64,000 nucleotides of DNA from Arion vulgaris (lineage: Eukaryota; Mollusca; Gastropoda; Stylommatophora; Arionidae). Made by a program: the position numbers and the translations under genes. The notes beneath the pieces are model-generated. The model made no database searches. It was not told where the DNA came from and saw only the letters and a list, made by a program, of their open reading frames with translations. The stretch is from positions 12,593,671-12,657,670 of the forward strand of contig CM036775.1 in assembly GCA_020796225.1 (NCBI GenBank), written 5' to 3'. Shown piece by piece: positions 32,350 through 42,499 of the stretch (position 1 is its first letter; each line of letters begins with the position of its first letter).

Positions 32350-32978
32350 AGAAGGGGGTGAATGAAGTGGCTGAGATATGAAGTGAAGCGCAAGAATGTG
32401 ACCACTCACTCCAGAAAGTGGAGGACATTGATGGATAAATCAGTCAATACCTGGACGTCGTGCTTTTATAGTGTTTGAACATATTTATATTCATATGTCA
32501 GTGGATCTGTCTATCTACTATTGACAAGGGGCTATGTTTTCTGACTGAGTTTCTTGTAAACCTGACATTTAGTCATGATATTTATGATATTTGCATTGAT
32601 TTAAGCAGTCATTTTATGTTTTTTATTTACTGGTGTATTTTTGTGTCAATCGAATGTTTATCGGTCATCCAAATCTTCGTTTTATAGTATAGTCCCATTA
32701 GTTCATAAACTTTGACCTCGCATAGGCGCATATCAACATTTGTGCCGTACTTCACTTGTTTTGCTGTTTGTTTCTTTACAAACACCATCAGATTGTGTTG
32801 CTCTATAGTGACTACATATTTCGTGGCTACATAAGTTTGTCCGTACACAAAGAATATGCCTGTTGGAAGTCAACAAATTAGGACATCGAGAGGATTCAAC
32901 TTTAGTTTACGTTCAGGTAAGAGCAAATACATATCGGGTTATGTTCTATGTGTTCCCGTTGTCTTTTTCTTCTTCGAC
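32350..32978. other. Unassigned, low-repeat stretch
   Basis: No repeat family and no convincing exon recognised. Confidence 0.4.
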
Positions 32979-32989
32979 CTTAGGGAGGC

Positions 32990-33266
32990 GAGAGCCGCTG
33001 TAGCGTAGTTGTTAGTGAACTCGCTTCGCAATGCTGGTGGTCTGGGTTCAGCTCCCGCAGTGCGCGTGGAATTTTCCGACCACGACGGCTCTCAGGTCGA
33101 CCCAGCCTCAACTGGGTACCAGACATTCTCTGGGAAAGTAAAGGCGGCCGGCGTGATGCTGACCACATCACCCATCATGTGCCGACGGTCAATGAAAAAT
33201 ACAGGCCTAACACTGTATTGACCCATATACCACGAGGTATGAAAGGGTTCCTTTTTTTTTTTTTTA
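32990..33266 (+). repeat. S4 tRNA-derived SINE with exact 11-bp target-site duplication
   Basis: The head GCCGCTGTAGCGTAGTTGTT (A box) and GGGTTCAGCTCC (B box) lead into a body with ACTGGGTACCAGACATTCTC and ACATCACCCATCATGTG. It ends in a T-run. Flanked by CTTAGGGAGGC at 32979-32989 and 33267-33277. Confidence 0.92.
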
Positions 33267-33269
33267 CTT

Positions 33270-33360
33270 AGGGAGGCATAGTTCTGCAACCAAGGCTTTC
33301 CAAGCCCGTTTATTACAATGCCATATTTTCCAGATCTCTCCACTCTCTTTCCATTTTTGT
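33270..33360. repeat. Dispersed repeat shared with 50240-50345
   Basis: Both carry TTCCAAGCCCGT, then TTTTCCAGATCTCTCCACT and CCCATTTT/TCCATTTT. Confidence 0.65.
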
Positions 33361-33369
33361 GCATTCTGT

Positions 33370-33545
33370 TTTGAAGCAAATTCGTTTCCGTGGGACTTTT
33401 ACAAAAGCGTAAAAATAGACTTCACCGTTCAGAAAGCAATGGCAAACTACTGAACGTATAAGTGGTGCCTAGAAAAATCAACGGCTCGTTTACTGTGGTT
33501 GATGGCTGCGTCCTGTAAAGGATATGCCACGATTTTCATGTTTTT
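33370..33545 (+). repeat. S2 SINE, 3' part
   Basis: It carries AGCAAATTCGTTTCCGTGGG, AGAAAGCAATGGCAAACTAC and GATATGCCACGATTTTCATG. Confidence 0.85.
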
Positions 33546-33559
33546 CATGGGAATTCTAC

Positions 33560-34180
33560 TGCATCAAGAAGCCTAATTGTAGTACATGTATAATTGCCTT
33601 TGTAGTTAAAAAAATTATGATACGAATTGGCAAAGCAACATCAGCTTTTAAGAGTCTATATAAAATATGGAACTGCACGTTATATAATATTAAAACTAAA
33701 TTACGAATTTTCAATTCAAATCTTGTAACAATCCTAACATATACCAGCGAGAGTTGGAAAATGACTAAAGATATAGAAAGCAAGTTGAATGCATTTGAAA
33801 ATAGATGTCTGCGTGCGAAAAATAATGAATATAAAATGGAATGAATTCAGGAGAAGTGATGAAATCAGAGATATGTCTGGTCAACCACTAGTGACAACTG
33901 TTATAAGAAAGAGAAGATGGAGATATGTTGGGCACACCTTGAGGAGAAATGATCAACGAATATCAAAGCAGGCATTGAAGTGGGATGCAAAGGGTTCAAG
34001 AAAAAGAGGTCCACCTAAAGAGACCCTGAAACGAACTTTGCTGAGAGAGGCAGGAAATATCGGTCTCAGTTCCATGGAGGAGATTGAGCGAGTTGCCCAG
34101 GATAGAGCAGTATGGAGAAATTACTTGCAGGCCCTATGTAACGTATAACGGTACGAGAGGAATTATTATTATTATTATTT
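33560..34180 (+). pseudogene. LINE-B RT-downstream region and C-terminal tail
   Basis: The first frame reads IRIGKATSAFKSLYKIWNCT, then TYTSESWKMTKDIESKLNAF and ENRCLRAK. A shifted second frame reads SGQPLVTTVIRKRRWRYVGH, TLRRNDQRISKQALKWDAKG and ETLKRTLLREAGNIGLSSME, ending AVWRNYLQALCNV and a stop. The 3' end is TAACGTATAACGGTACGAGA then (ATT)n. Best LINE-B copy; one frameshift near 33840. Confidence 0.88.
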
Positions 34181-34189
34181 AACGTGGCG

Positions 34190-34300
34190 CTGTTACTCTC
34201 AACAAGTCTTCATCAAGATCATCTTACAAAGACTCTACACAGTGTTCGACCCAAATTAGTTCAAAATGAACGTCACTAGAGAGATCATATTGCACCATCA
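34190..34300. other. Unassigned stretch
   Basis: Nothing recognised. Confidence 0.4.
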
Positions 34301-34304
34301 ATAA

Positions 34305-34520
34305 TTTAATTCAATGGTGTTCAATAGTGGCCTGGAGACAACATTATTGGAGGACAGGGTCCCAGGACGCAGATGCAGACCAAGAAGAAGATGGCTACAA
34401 GATATTAAAGAAACTATGAACATGACCATCGACGAAGTGGGTGAACTGGCTAGAGACAGAGTGAATTTTAGATGTGTTGCAAATAGAACAATGTCCTATA
34501 AAGGACACGCCCCTTGATGA
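34305..34520 (+). pseudogene. LINE-A C-terminal tail
   Basis: The + frame reads GLETTLLEDRVPGRRCRPRR, RWLQDIKETMNMTIDEVGEL and ARDRVNFRCVANRTMSYKGH, then AP and a stop. Confidence 0.85.
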
Positions 34521-34800
34521 TGAGTGTTCAATATAGCGTAGAGAAATTTGCATAAATTTCATCGATTGTTGGTATACTTGTAACATTATATATAGAGGCC
34601 GCTTGTGAAACATACTGAGTGCTTATGAAATTCATTCTCCATATTCTATATGTGTATATGTTAAATGTATATATGTTATATATATTTATTTATATATTTG
34701 GTTGTTATTGTTTATCTTCTTTTTCCACTTCTAGTTTTTGGGTTTTTTTGCATTTATTTCGTTATTCGTTTTTAGTCACAGATTTTCATTTTAGAGCCGT
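34520..34800. other. Unassigned AT-rich stretch
   Basis: TATAT-rich sequence, no feature recognised. Confidence 0.4.
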
Positions 34801-34809
34801 TAGGAATGT

Positions 34810-34995
34810 ATTGTCTGATTATATATGTTCTGTGCTGTGTAACAAGTGCATTTCTTCACTTCAGTTGTATCCGTTGCTTGATAAAGTCCTTTTGGTCGAA
34901 ACGTTGCTGTGTATTGTTTTTGTAATTTGTAAAACTACAGTACTTTGTTTTTACGTGTCTCACCATTGCTACACAGTTTTACTAGTCTTACCTTA
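34810..34995 (+). repeat. Dispersed repeat with hammerhead-like core
   Basis: Core GCTTGATAAAGTCCTTTTGG then TCGAAACGTTGCTGTG at 34876-34908, then AAAACTACAGTACTTTG. Confidence 0.75.
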
Positions 34996-35064
34996 TATGA
35001 AATTCTCAACAAGAAAAAATATACTCATGTTTTGTATGTAAAGTGTACACTTAATTCCCATGCA

Positions 35065-35270
35065 ACGTCAGTCAGAGTGTGGCCAGTCATTGGAGATAAA
35101 AACTAGAGTGCGACAAGGGTGTCATATATCTATCATTCTCTCCTTGACTGTCATAGACTGAGTGATGAAACAGACAACAGAGGATATCCCTGGAGGGGTA
35201 CGGTTGACAGTGTTCTCATTAAACTATTTCGAATATGCAGATATCATCGTCGACGTAAACACTCGGCCCC
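35065..35270 (+). pseudogene. LINE reverse-transcriptase palm fragment
   Basis: It encodes VRQGCHISIILSLTVID, then EDIPGGVRLTVFSLNYFEYA DIIVDV. This resembles the GVRQGC-x-LSPxLFN and F-x-YADD blocks of the RT palm; the catalytic YADD is degraded to YADI. The only RT-core relic I recognise in the window. Confidence 0.7.
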
Positions 35271-35339
35271 GTAGAGGCATAGCTCACCACTTAACAAACA
35301 AGATATATATGTATATATGGTAGGGTGAATAATATAACA

Positions 35340-35650
35340 AATACTATAGCTTCTTTCGTCTGTCAGTAACCTGTATTTGACATACTTATACAATGATACA
35401 TTATTTATTACGGATATTGTACCTACATTGTCTTTCTCTGTCCTCCGGCATTATTCTTACTTGTCGTCCGTTACCTACGTCATATCTAACTCCCTATCTG
35501 CTGCTTTTACGTGCACGCCTTTTGTACGTTGCACATCAACTCGTGCACTCCTCCACTATATTATGTCGTGTCGCGGTATTGTCGTTGCCCTATCTTATAT
35601 ATATATATATATAATCATTTCGATTCTTAGGTGTACGACACGACATCATC
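35340..35650. other. Unassigned stretch
   Basis: Nothing recognised apart from a short (TA)n run near 35598-35615. Confidence 0.4.
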
Positions 35651-35659
35651 TGCATATGA

Positions 35660-36095
35660 TTTGAGTTAGTTAGTCTTTCCTCTTGGGCCTGTGGGCGGCG
35701 CATAGGGCAGAGGTCTCCATGTCTCGCGGTTCGTTGCTATCTGTTTTAGGTCTTTAATGTTTGCTAGGTCCATCGTTGAGCCTTCTCTGATGATGGTTCT
35801 ACACAGAGTCTCTCTTGGTCTTCCTCGTTTTCTTTTTCCCTCTGGTGTCCATATGAGGGATTGGTAAGGAGTCTTCTCTCATCCATTCTGTGTGGCCGAT
35901 GTAGTTCCAGCGACGCTTTCTTATAAAATGTGATACATTTTCTTGCTTGGTCTCTGTCTTATTTGTGTATTAGGTCTGAAATCTGACCATTTGAGGTTCA
36001 GTATTCTTCTAAGACATTTATTCTCAAAGTTATCTAATTTTCTTTCTAGAGCTTTTGTTGCTTTCCAACTCTCGCATCCATATGACTACGAGAGG
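35660..36095 (-). pseudogene. LINE-G RT-downstream region
   Basis: The minus strand encodes YGCESWKATKALERKLDNFE then NKCLRRILNLKWSDFRPNTQ, later RRWNYIGHTEWMREDSLPIP, then RGKKKTRKTKRDSV. Same layout as LINE-B and LINE-E but a separate family. Confidence 0.75.
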
Positions 36096-36104
36096 TATAT
36101 ATAC

Positions 36105-36325
36105 GCCGTAGTAAGCTCGATCACGAACCCAAGCGTACCTGGTTCAAACCCCAAGTTTGGAAGCAAATTCGTTTCCGTGGGATTTTTACAAAAAGTAAAA
36201 GTAGACCTCACCGTTCATAAAGCAATGGCACATTACTGAACGTGAAGTGTCTAGAAAATCTATGACTCGTTTAATGTGGTTGATGGCTACGTCCTGTAAA
36301 GGATATGCCAGGATTTTCGAATAAC
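36105..36325 (+). repeat. S2 SINE with short deletion
   Basis: It carries CGTAGTAAGCTCGATCACGA, CCTGGTTCAAACCCCAAG, AATTCGTTTCCGTGGGATTT and GATATGCCAGGATTTTCG. Confidence 0.85.
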
Positions 36326-36329
36326 AGCT

Positions 36330-36850
36330 TTAACTTATGAGTAGGTTCATCAATGAACATCGAACTAGTACGATTAATTGTTGAACGATGTTATAGATAT
36401 TGCGAAGAAGATCGGAGCACATATGGGCATGCCCCGAGTGTAATGAAGATTTTTCAAACTGAAACTTTATAAGAGACCTTATGTCAGAAAGAGTCCTGGA
36501 GCACACATCACCGATCAATCAATTGAGAAGAAAATCACGAAAATAGTTGCGTTGACCTACTACACATTTCTGCAAGAATAAGCTGTAACAATGTCATGAT
36601 TGCATAGTTTGACGTGCTCAAGTTGTTACCTGTGACACACACACACGCACAGACAAACAGTTTTATAATTAAGATACGATTGAGAGATAACTAGAGAGGA
36701 TACTATTTCAGTGCATGCAGGCCGAATGTTTGCGTAACTAAAATATTTGTTATGTACTTGAGGACATCTCATAACTCAAGTATTATCTCACTTTATGATA
36801 CTGGTATGAGTTTCTAAGCATATTTACTGTCCGACTTTATGTAAAGGAAG
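36330..36850. other. Mostly unassigned; RNase H LINE end at 36330-36540
   Basis: 36390-36440 on the + strand resembles the ATGGGCATGCCCCGAGTGTA end of the RNase H LINE. The rest shows nothing recognised. Confidence 0.4.
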
Positions 36851-36964
36851 GAACCGTTAACACACCACTGAAAGCTCACCATGTGAGAAATGAAATGCTC
36901 GAGGGAGGCAGTGGGAGGTCACCAGGAAAGATGGTGCGTTCTGTCTATTTTTCTGTGCGCTCTG

Positions 36965-37212
36965 TCTTCTTCTTCTTTGCGTTCGTTCTTTACGACCAAT
37001 TTTAATCACTCTATGTGATATGTTTGATCTTTGCCAAGAACGTGTATACGTTGCACATTGGTTTGGTAGGCCCTAAACGCATTGACTTCTACACGTTTAG
37101 GACACATGCATACGATTTCAGCCAAACCTCCGTAGCCGCCTCTTACGACATGCGTGGCAGGTAACAGTGGTTCTATTCTTTACACCCCAAATTTGGGCCC
37201 CGGTAACCACTC
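36965..37212 (-). repeat. S3 SINE, minus strand, with target-site duplication
   Basis: The reversed S3 runs from TCTTCTTCTTTGCGTTCGTT to GGTAACCACTCGGGC. Flanks GTGCGCTCTGTCT and GTGCGTTCTGTCT differ at one of 13 bases. Confidence 0.9.
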
Positions 37213-37214
37213 GG

Positions 37215-37605
37215 GCGTGCGTTCTGTCTAATTTTTTACTCTTGAATATGTTGATAGTAATGTGCCAGCAATACAAAAGGAGGACTTCAGAAGCAGAGTG
37301 GGCATAACGTCATGCACCGAATGCATTGAAAAACAACTTATGCAGTGGTTTGGACATTTAATGTGAATGGATACAACCAACCACCAATAACAGCATACAA
37401 TAAAAAGAGATCAGGTACTAGAGCCAAGGGACGACCAAAAAAAAGATGGATAGACAATATCAAGACCACAATAAATAAACACGGATATAACACAAGGGCG
37501 ACTCATCTGGCTCTGGAACGTAAATTAAAGCTCCCACCCCAACGCTTAACGGCAAGAGTGGACAACCAATTCCATCATCTACCTGAGGAAAGACAATAGA
37601 TAATA
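37215..37605 (+). pseudogene. LINE-F C-terminal tail
   Basis: It encodes YNQPPITAYNKKRSGTRAKG, RPKKRWIDNIKTTINKHGYN and ERKLKLPPQRLTARVDNQFH, then HLPEERQ and a stop. The upstream part matches 15010-15100 in other frames. A source-like copy for the 140-bp array. Confidence 0.85.
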
Positions 37606-37654
37606 GAATTGAAACCGTTCCAAGTGTTTGCATCTGTTTATATGTAATATGTTA

Positions 37655-37850
37655 TATATGTAAAGGGTTTTAAAGCCGAAGTATTGACTTCATTGCGTTT
37701 TACCCCATATAGCTCGGTCCTCTCCGCAGAAATGGCATGCCACCTGCCGAGAGTATTGCACGAACTCCGTAGCTCCAGCAACGATCCTAGTGGTCTCTGA
37801 AAAACCGACTCGCAAGGTAAAGGGCTTAACAACTCAGCACAGCAAACCCC
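37655..37850 (-). repeat. S5 SINE, minus strand, internally deleted
   Basis: It contains AAAGCCGAAGTATTGACTTC, GAAATGGCATGCCACCTGCC and AGGGCTTAACAACTCAGC. Confidence 0.8.
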
Positions 37851-37854
37851 TCTC

Positions 37855-38435
37855 CCCCATATATATATATATTTATCTGTGTGTGTGTGCGTGCGGGTGG
37901 TGGTGTTTTTCAGTTAATGGTGGGCGAAGTGTGTGTGTTTGAGAGAGAGAGAGGTGTGTGTGTGGTTGTGCATCCAAATATGTGCAAGAAATATTGAAGG
38001 ACAAGATGTGATGGGTACCGACAGCAGTCATCCATTCTACACGACATCCAGCTTATTTTTAATGAGATGTACTTAGTTATTGCGTGAGAACATTGTCAGA
38101 CATCATCTCTCGGCACTATCTCATTTCCTCTCTCTCTTTCATTTCCTTTCTCTCTCTTTCATTTCCTTTAAGATGTGGAACATTTCATGTGATTGTTTTA
38201 TTGATTCGTAGCACTATCATCATTGCACGTCGGTGAGTAACCATGTGTCATCCAATCTCTTTCTTACACATGAAAATCTCCGCGGCAGTGCACGAACTCC
38301 GTAGCACTGGCGAGGGTGTCCGATGCAATTTAAAATATGGTAAAAATATTTGGTATTAATTTTTTTTTTTTTTTTAACTTTTTTACTGAATGTTTGCCCG
38401 GGCAGTGATTTTCCAGCCTACTTTTCTCTATTTTG
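37855..38435. other. Microsatellites, otherwise unassigned
   Basis: (TA)n at 37860-37872, GT/GA-rich runs at 37878-37965, and repeats of CTCTCTTTCATTTCC at 38130-38170. No gene recognised. Confidence 0.5.
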
Positions 38436-38439
38436 AACT

Positions 38440-38620
38440 GTCAGTGGCTCTTATACGTGCTCAGCTTGAACACGGGACCTACGTTTTATAGTCCGTCTCC
38501 GATATGACTAGGAACTCGATCTCACCTACACTGAGTTCAGGGATCTATGGAAAAAATACCCCGATAGCTCAATGAGGGGTGAACCGAGTACTATTACCAT
38601 GGTGACATGAAGATGACATG
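38440..38620 (-). repeat. S6 SINE, minus strand
   Basis: It contains AGCTTGAACACGGGACCTAC, GATATGACTAGGAACTCGAT and GGTGAACCGAGTACTATTAC. Confidence 0.8.
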
Positions 38621-38767
38621 TGATTGTGTTGGTGTCAATGTTTGGGTGGGTGCATATGTACGTATGTGTGTGTGTGTGTGATGAACAACTGTGTAGGGGG
38701 AGGAGTCAAAGGTCAAACTGTTTACTTGATAGCTTGAATATCATTAGGATGTACTGTGTTCACTCTA

Positions 38768-38769
38768 GA

Positions 38770-38800
<31 letters not shown>

Positions 38801-38806
38801 ATCTAT
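38768..38806. repeat. (CT)n microsatellite
   Basis: Uninterrupted CT run of about 30 bp. Confidence 0.95.
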
Positions 38807-38859
38807 ATCTCCCTGTGTGTGTGCGCGTGAGAACATGGTAGGAAAATCATTAATTTCTT

Positions 38860-40140
38860 TATCATTCAACTCCCAACGGAACACAGGTCGTCAGCAAACC
38901 TCTTTCAGTCTTTCCTCGCTCTTGCCACCCGTTCCAATTCTTTCCACGTCTTGCCTGTCTTTTTTATATGTCCCCGTCTCTCTACTCCGTGTATTTCTAG
39001 GCTTTCCCCTACTCCGCTTTCCCTGCGAGTTTCAGAATAGTTCATGCCTTGTATTGCTTCATGTCTGTCTTCTACATGTGTGTCCGCTCTCTCGCGCCAT
39101 CCCTTTCATGTCTGTCTTCTACATGTGTTGTCTACTACATGTGTGTCTCTCTCTCTCTCTCTCGCCATCCCTTTCATGTCTGTCTACTACATGTGTGTCA
39201 TCTCTCTCTCTCTCGCGCCATCCCTTTCATGTCTGTCTACTACATGTGTGTCATCTCTCTCTCTCTCCATCCCTTTCATGTCTGTCTACTACATGTGTGT
39301 CATCTCTCTCTCTCTCCATCCCTTTCATGTCTGTCTACTACATGTGTGTCTCTCGCGCCATCCCTTTCATGTCTGTCTTCTACATGTGTTGTCTACTACA
39401 TGTGTGTCTCTCGCGCCATCCCTTTCATGTCTGTCTTCTACATGTGTGTCCTCTCTCTCTCTCTCGCCATCCATTTCATGTCTGTCTTCTACATGTGTGT
39501 CATCTCTCTCTCTCTCGCCATCCCTTTCATGTCTGTCTTCTACATGTGTGTCCTCTTTCTTTCTCTCGCCATCCCTTTCATGTCTGTCTTCTACATGTGT
39601 GTCCTCTCTCTCTCTCTCTCGCCATCCCTTTCATGTCTGTCTTCTACATGTGTGTCATCTCTCTCTCTCTCTCTCGCCATCCCTTTCATGTCTGTCTTCT
39701 ACATGTGTGTCATCTCTATCTCGCCATCCCTTTCATGTCTGTCTTCTACATGTGTGTCCTCTTTCTCTCTCGCCATCCCTTTCATGTCTGTCTTCTACAT
39801 GTGTGTCTCTCGCGCCATCCCTTTCAATTCTTTCCTTGTCTTACCTTTCCTTTTATATCAATCTCCAGTTCTCTTGTCCAGGTATTTCTAGGCCTTCCTC
39901 TACTCCTCCTTCCCAGCGAGTTCCAAAAGAGTGCCTGTCTTGTAATGCTTCCTGTCTTCTCAATATGCTCTCTCTCTCTCTCTCGCTCTCTTTCTCGCCA
40001 TCCCTTTCAATTCTGTCCACGTCTTGCCTGTCCCTTTAATATCAGTCTCCATCTCTCTTCCCCGTGTATTTCTAGATCTTTCCCTGCGGGTTCCAAAATA
40101 GTGCCCGTCTTGTATTGCTTCCTGTCAATGTTCTCAATAT
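38860..40140 (-). pseudogene. LINE-C tail expanded by an internal CT-rich array
   Basis: Both flanks (38860-39060 and 39820-40140) match LINE-C minus-strand tails: TTCAACTCCCAACGGAACAC, TTCCAATTCTTTCCACGTCT, ATATCAGTCTCC and TTCTCAATATG. The middle is an array (separate entry). An open frame of 460 codons across it is not evidence of a gene. Confidence 0.8.
39055..39820. repeat. CT-rich tandem array, about 16 copies
   Basis: The unit CCATCCCTTTCATGTCTGTC then TTCTACATGTGTGTC is followed by a (CT)n run of variable length, so the period ranges from about 40 to 65 bp. Some units read CTACTACATG instead of CTTCTACATG. Confidence 0.92.
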
Positions 40141-40520
40141 GTTTTCCTATCCATCACCAGCATCTCCTTCTTAGCTCCTTTCCCTGTGATATCTGCTAAG
40201 TTCTTTCCCTGAGTTCCTCCATTTACTACTTGACAGTGTATCAATAAAAAGTACTAGGTTTTGCGTGCACAGTTTCCCCTTCCCGTGTGGCCTTCAATTT
40301 GCGTGCCAGGGGACAAGCTTGGGCCATACAATTCAATACTTTCCACATACAGTGTGCGTTTATTTATTGTTTTGTCAAAGTATTATAATGTTAACGATGG
40401 GGCTATACAGCAGCAAATTATGTACATAGCAATACATCGATAGTATTCTAGGTTAACGTGTAGACATAAGGATGCTCTCTAATTCGATTATGTTCTCTGG
40501 GTAAATGTTCAACATTTTAC
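40140..40520. other. Unassigned stretch
   Basis: Nothing recognised. Confidence 0.4.
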
Positions 40521-40524
40521 AGTG

Positions 40525-40650
40525 GTGTCAAGCAATGGCAAACTACTGAATGTATAAGTGGTGCCTAGGAAATCAACGACGACTCGTTTACTGTAGTTGA
40601 TGGCTAGGTATTGTAAAGGATATACCACGATTTTCATTTTTCATGTAGAG
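40525..40650 (+). repeat. S2 SINE, 3' part
   Basis: It contains AGCAATGGCAAACTACTGAA, GTATAAGTGGTGCC and GATATACCACGATTTTCA. Confidence 0.8.
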
Positions 40651-40684
40651 CAAAGAAATATAGCGACAAGGAAGCTTTTCACAC

Positions 40685-41080
40685 TGCATCATCAAATAGC
40701 TTGTCCTGAGCAGAACTTTGCCATCCCAACAGTCCTTCAGAATTTCCCTCTCTCTCTCTCTCTCTCTCTCTCCTAGGCTAGATGTCCCGCATCTGCAGCC
40801 GTCATGTTCAAACCATCAGTTACATCCTGAATCCATCTTTCCGTTGTCTTCCTCTTCTTCTCTTTACCGGCACGCCTCCTTCCATGATGGTCTTCTCCAG
40901 CCCTTCGTGTCTTTTTATATATCCAAAATACAGAGGAAGACAGAGAGAACATTTTGGACAGCCTGACTTCATGGCACGGAAGAGCGTCAACATATGAGAT
41001 GATAGTAAACACCAGAGATAGAGATTTGTGAAGATCTATGATCACTTACACCAACCGGCACGGCACCTGATGATCATGCT
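40685..41080 (-). pseudogene. LINE-D C-terminal tail
   Basis: Minus frames encode RRAGEDHHGRRRAGKEKKRK and TTERWIQDVTDGLNMTAADA then GHLA, and upstream AKFCSGQAI-like remnants. The segment 40930-41080 repeats the AGACAGAGAGAACATTTTGG end seen at 19540. Confidence 0.75.
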
Positions 41081-41084
41081 CTAC

Positions 41085-41210
41085 ATCAACCATTTGTTAA
41101 ACCACCTGTGTGTGGCCTGTATATGATTTGCACATTAGACCGTGAGTGTGTTGTATCAGTTAGTTAGACCCGCAGTCCAGCACATCTGGTTTCTGCATAC
41201 TTGTTCTTCT
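41085..41210. other. Unassigned stretch
   Basis: Nothing recognised. Confidence 0.4.
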
Positions 41211-41214
41211 TTCC

Positions 41215-41455
41215 TTCTTCAAACGCTCCATATCGACCACCTGTTAACCACTTTTTGTTATTTGTATGTGATCCGAGCCTAGGAACGACTGTACATTGTC
41301 CCAGTTATGCGCCTACAACTAGGCCATCATATCTGATTTCTGTGGCTCTTTATTTACTAAGGTAGCATCCCTATGCCCCTACATCAGTCGCATCTTACGA
41401 CATGTTTTGTAGGTAACAGTGTTACTATTCTTTGCTTTCCATGCGGGCCTCGGCA
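41215..41455 (-). repeat. S8 SINE, minus strand
   Basis: TATGTGATCCGAGCCTAGGA, TATTTACTAAGGTAGCATCC and TTACGACATGTTTTGTAGGT match 11031-11260. Confidence 0.8.
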
Positions 41456-41519
41456 ACACACGGGAGATACTTTTTTCGGGATTGGCTATACTTTTTTCGG
41501 GTTCGCTATACTTTGTTTT

Positions 41520-41695
41520 TTTTAATCTAAGGAGACCCTGACACGAACTTTGCTGAGAGAGGCAAGAAACATCGGTCTCTGTTCCATGAAGGAGATTGAG
41601 CGATTTGCCCAGGATAGAACGGTATGAAGAAATTACTTGCAGGCTCTATGTAACGTATAACGGTACGAGAGGAATTATTATTATTGTTATACTTT
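41520..41695 (+). pseudogene. LINE-B 3' end
   Basis: It encodes an ETLTRTLLREARNIGLCSMK-like stretch and EIERFAQDRTV, then TAACGTATAACGGTACGAGA and (ATT)n, as at 34135-34180. Confidence 0.8.
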
Positions 41696-41699
41696 TTTC

Positions 41700-42105
41700 G
41701 GGTTCGCACCACATGTAGAACCCAAGAAATCGTGGCCGTTTGTCTTCCCTATCCCATCTAGAGCTAGAACCCTATTCCCTTGGACTTTACATGCAGAGTT
41801 TCTCGGTCTACACCACTCAGAAGTGGGGTGGGATTGTGTGTTCTACAGGTCGTCATCAGCAGTCTACTAATTTGCACTTTTTAAGAGAGACTAGCCGACC
41901 CCAGCTCTGCTGGATGCAGAGTCCGGCACAAAGCACACATCATATACCGTAGCAGTTAGGTTACTGATCTTCTCTTCATATCTGGTGGGCACATGAGAAA
42001 TCAGTAAGCGCTTTCAATGTCTTCTCTTGTAACTGTCGGTGCAGTATTTCACATTAGAGATACTGTTATCATTTATCTCCATGTTCTACGTGGTCTCCTT
42101 CTTCT
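41700..42105. other. Unassigned stretch
   Basis: Nothing recognised apart from CTTTTTTCGGGTTCGC(T/A) repeated three times at 41470-41715. Confidence 0.4.
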
Positions 42106-42111
42106 TCTATT

Positions 42112-42420
42112 ATGATCAACAAATAAACAATGTACAGGTATTAACAGCTTCTGAAAAAACAAATAGACAAACACAGGATTCGAACCACGTACCCTCATTT
42201 CTTACGACACCCATCGCCTAGCCTAGCAATACGAACGTCATTACGAACACAACCAGCGAGCCATTTTAGAATGAAATGAGAGTTTAGAAGCACGTAAAAA
42301 TGAGGGTACGTGGTTCGAATCCTGTTGTGTCCATTTTTTTCGGAAGCTGTTAATACTTGTACATTGTTTATTTGTTGATCATAATCTTTGCTTCCGTTGC
42401 TTCCTCTGGGGTTCTTGCAA
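42112..42420. repeat. Long inverted repeat (fold-back) of a tRNA-like repeat
   Basis: The left arm (about 42112-42203: TGATCAACAAATAAACAATG, TATTAACAGCTTCTGAAAAA, GATTCGAACCACGTACCCTC) is the reverse complement of the right arm (about 42296-42382: TGAGGGTACGTGGTTCGAAT, AGCTGTTAATACTTGTACAT, TGTTTATTTGTTGATCA). The spacer is about 90 bp. GGTTCGAATCC resembles a Pol III B box. Confidence 0.88.
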
Positions 42421-42499
42421 CAAAAAGACTTCTTGTTATCTCTCTTCTTCTCTACTATGAACTCTATGAGCACTGTTTTCTCTCGTATCTAATCCTCTT

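Noticed and set aside
38817..40199. Overlapping frames of 280-460 codons, rich in Ser, Leu, Cys and His
   Set aside because: Produced by a CT-rich array inside LINE-C sequence; three frames are open at once.
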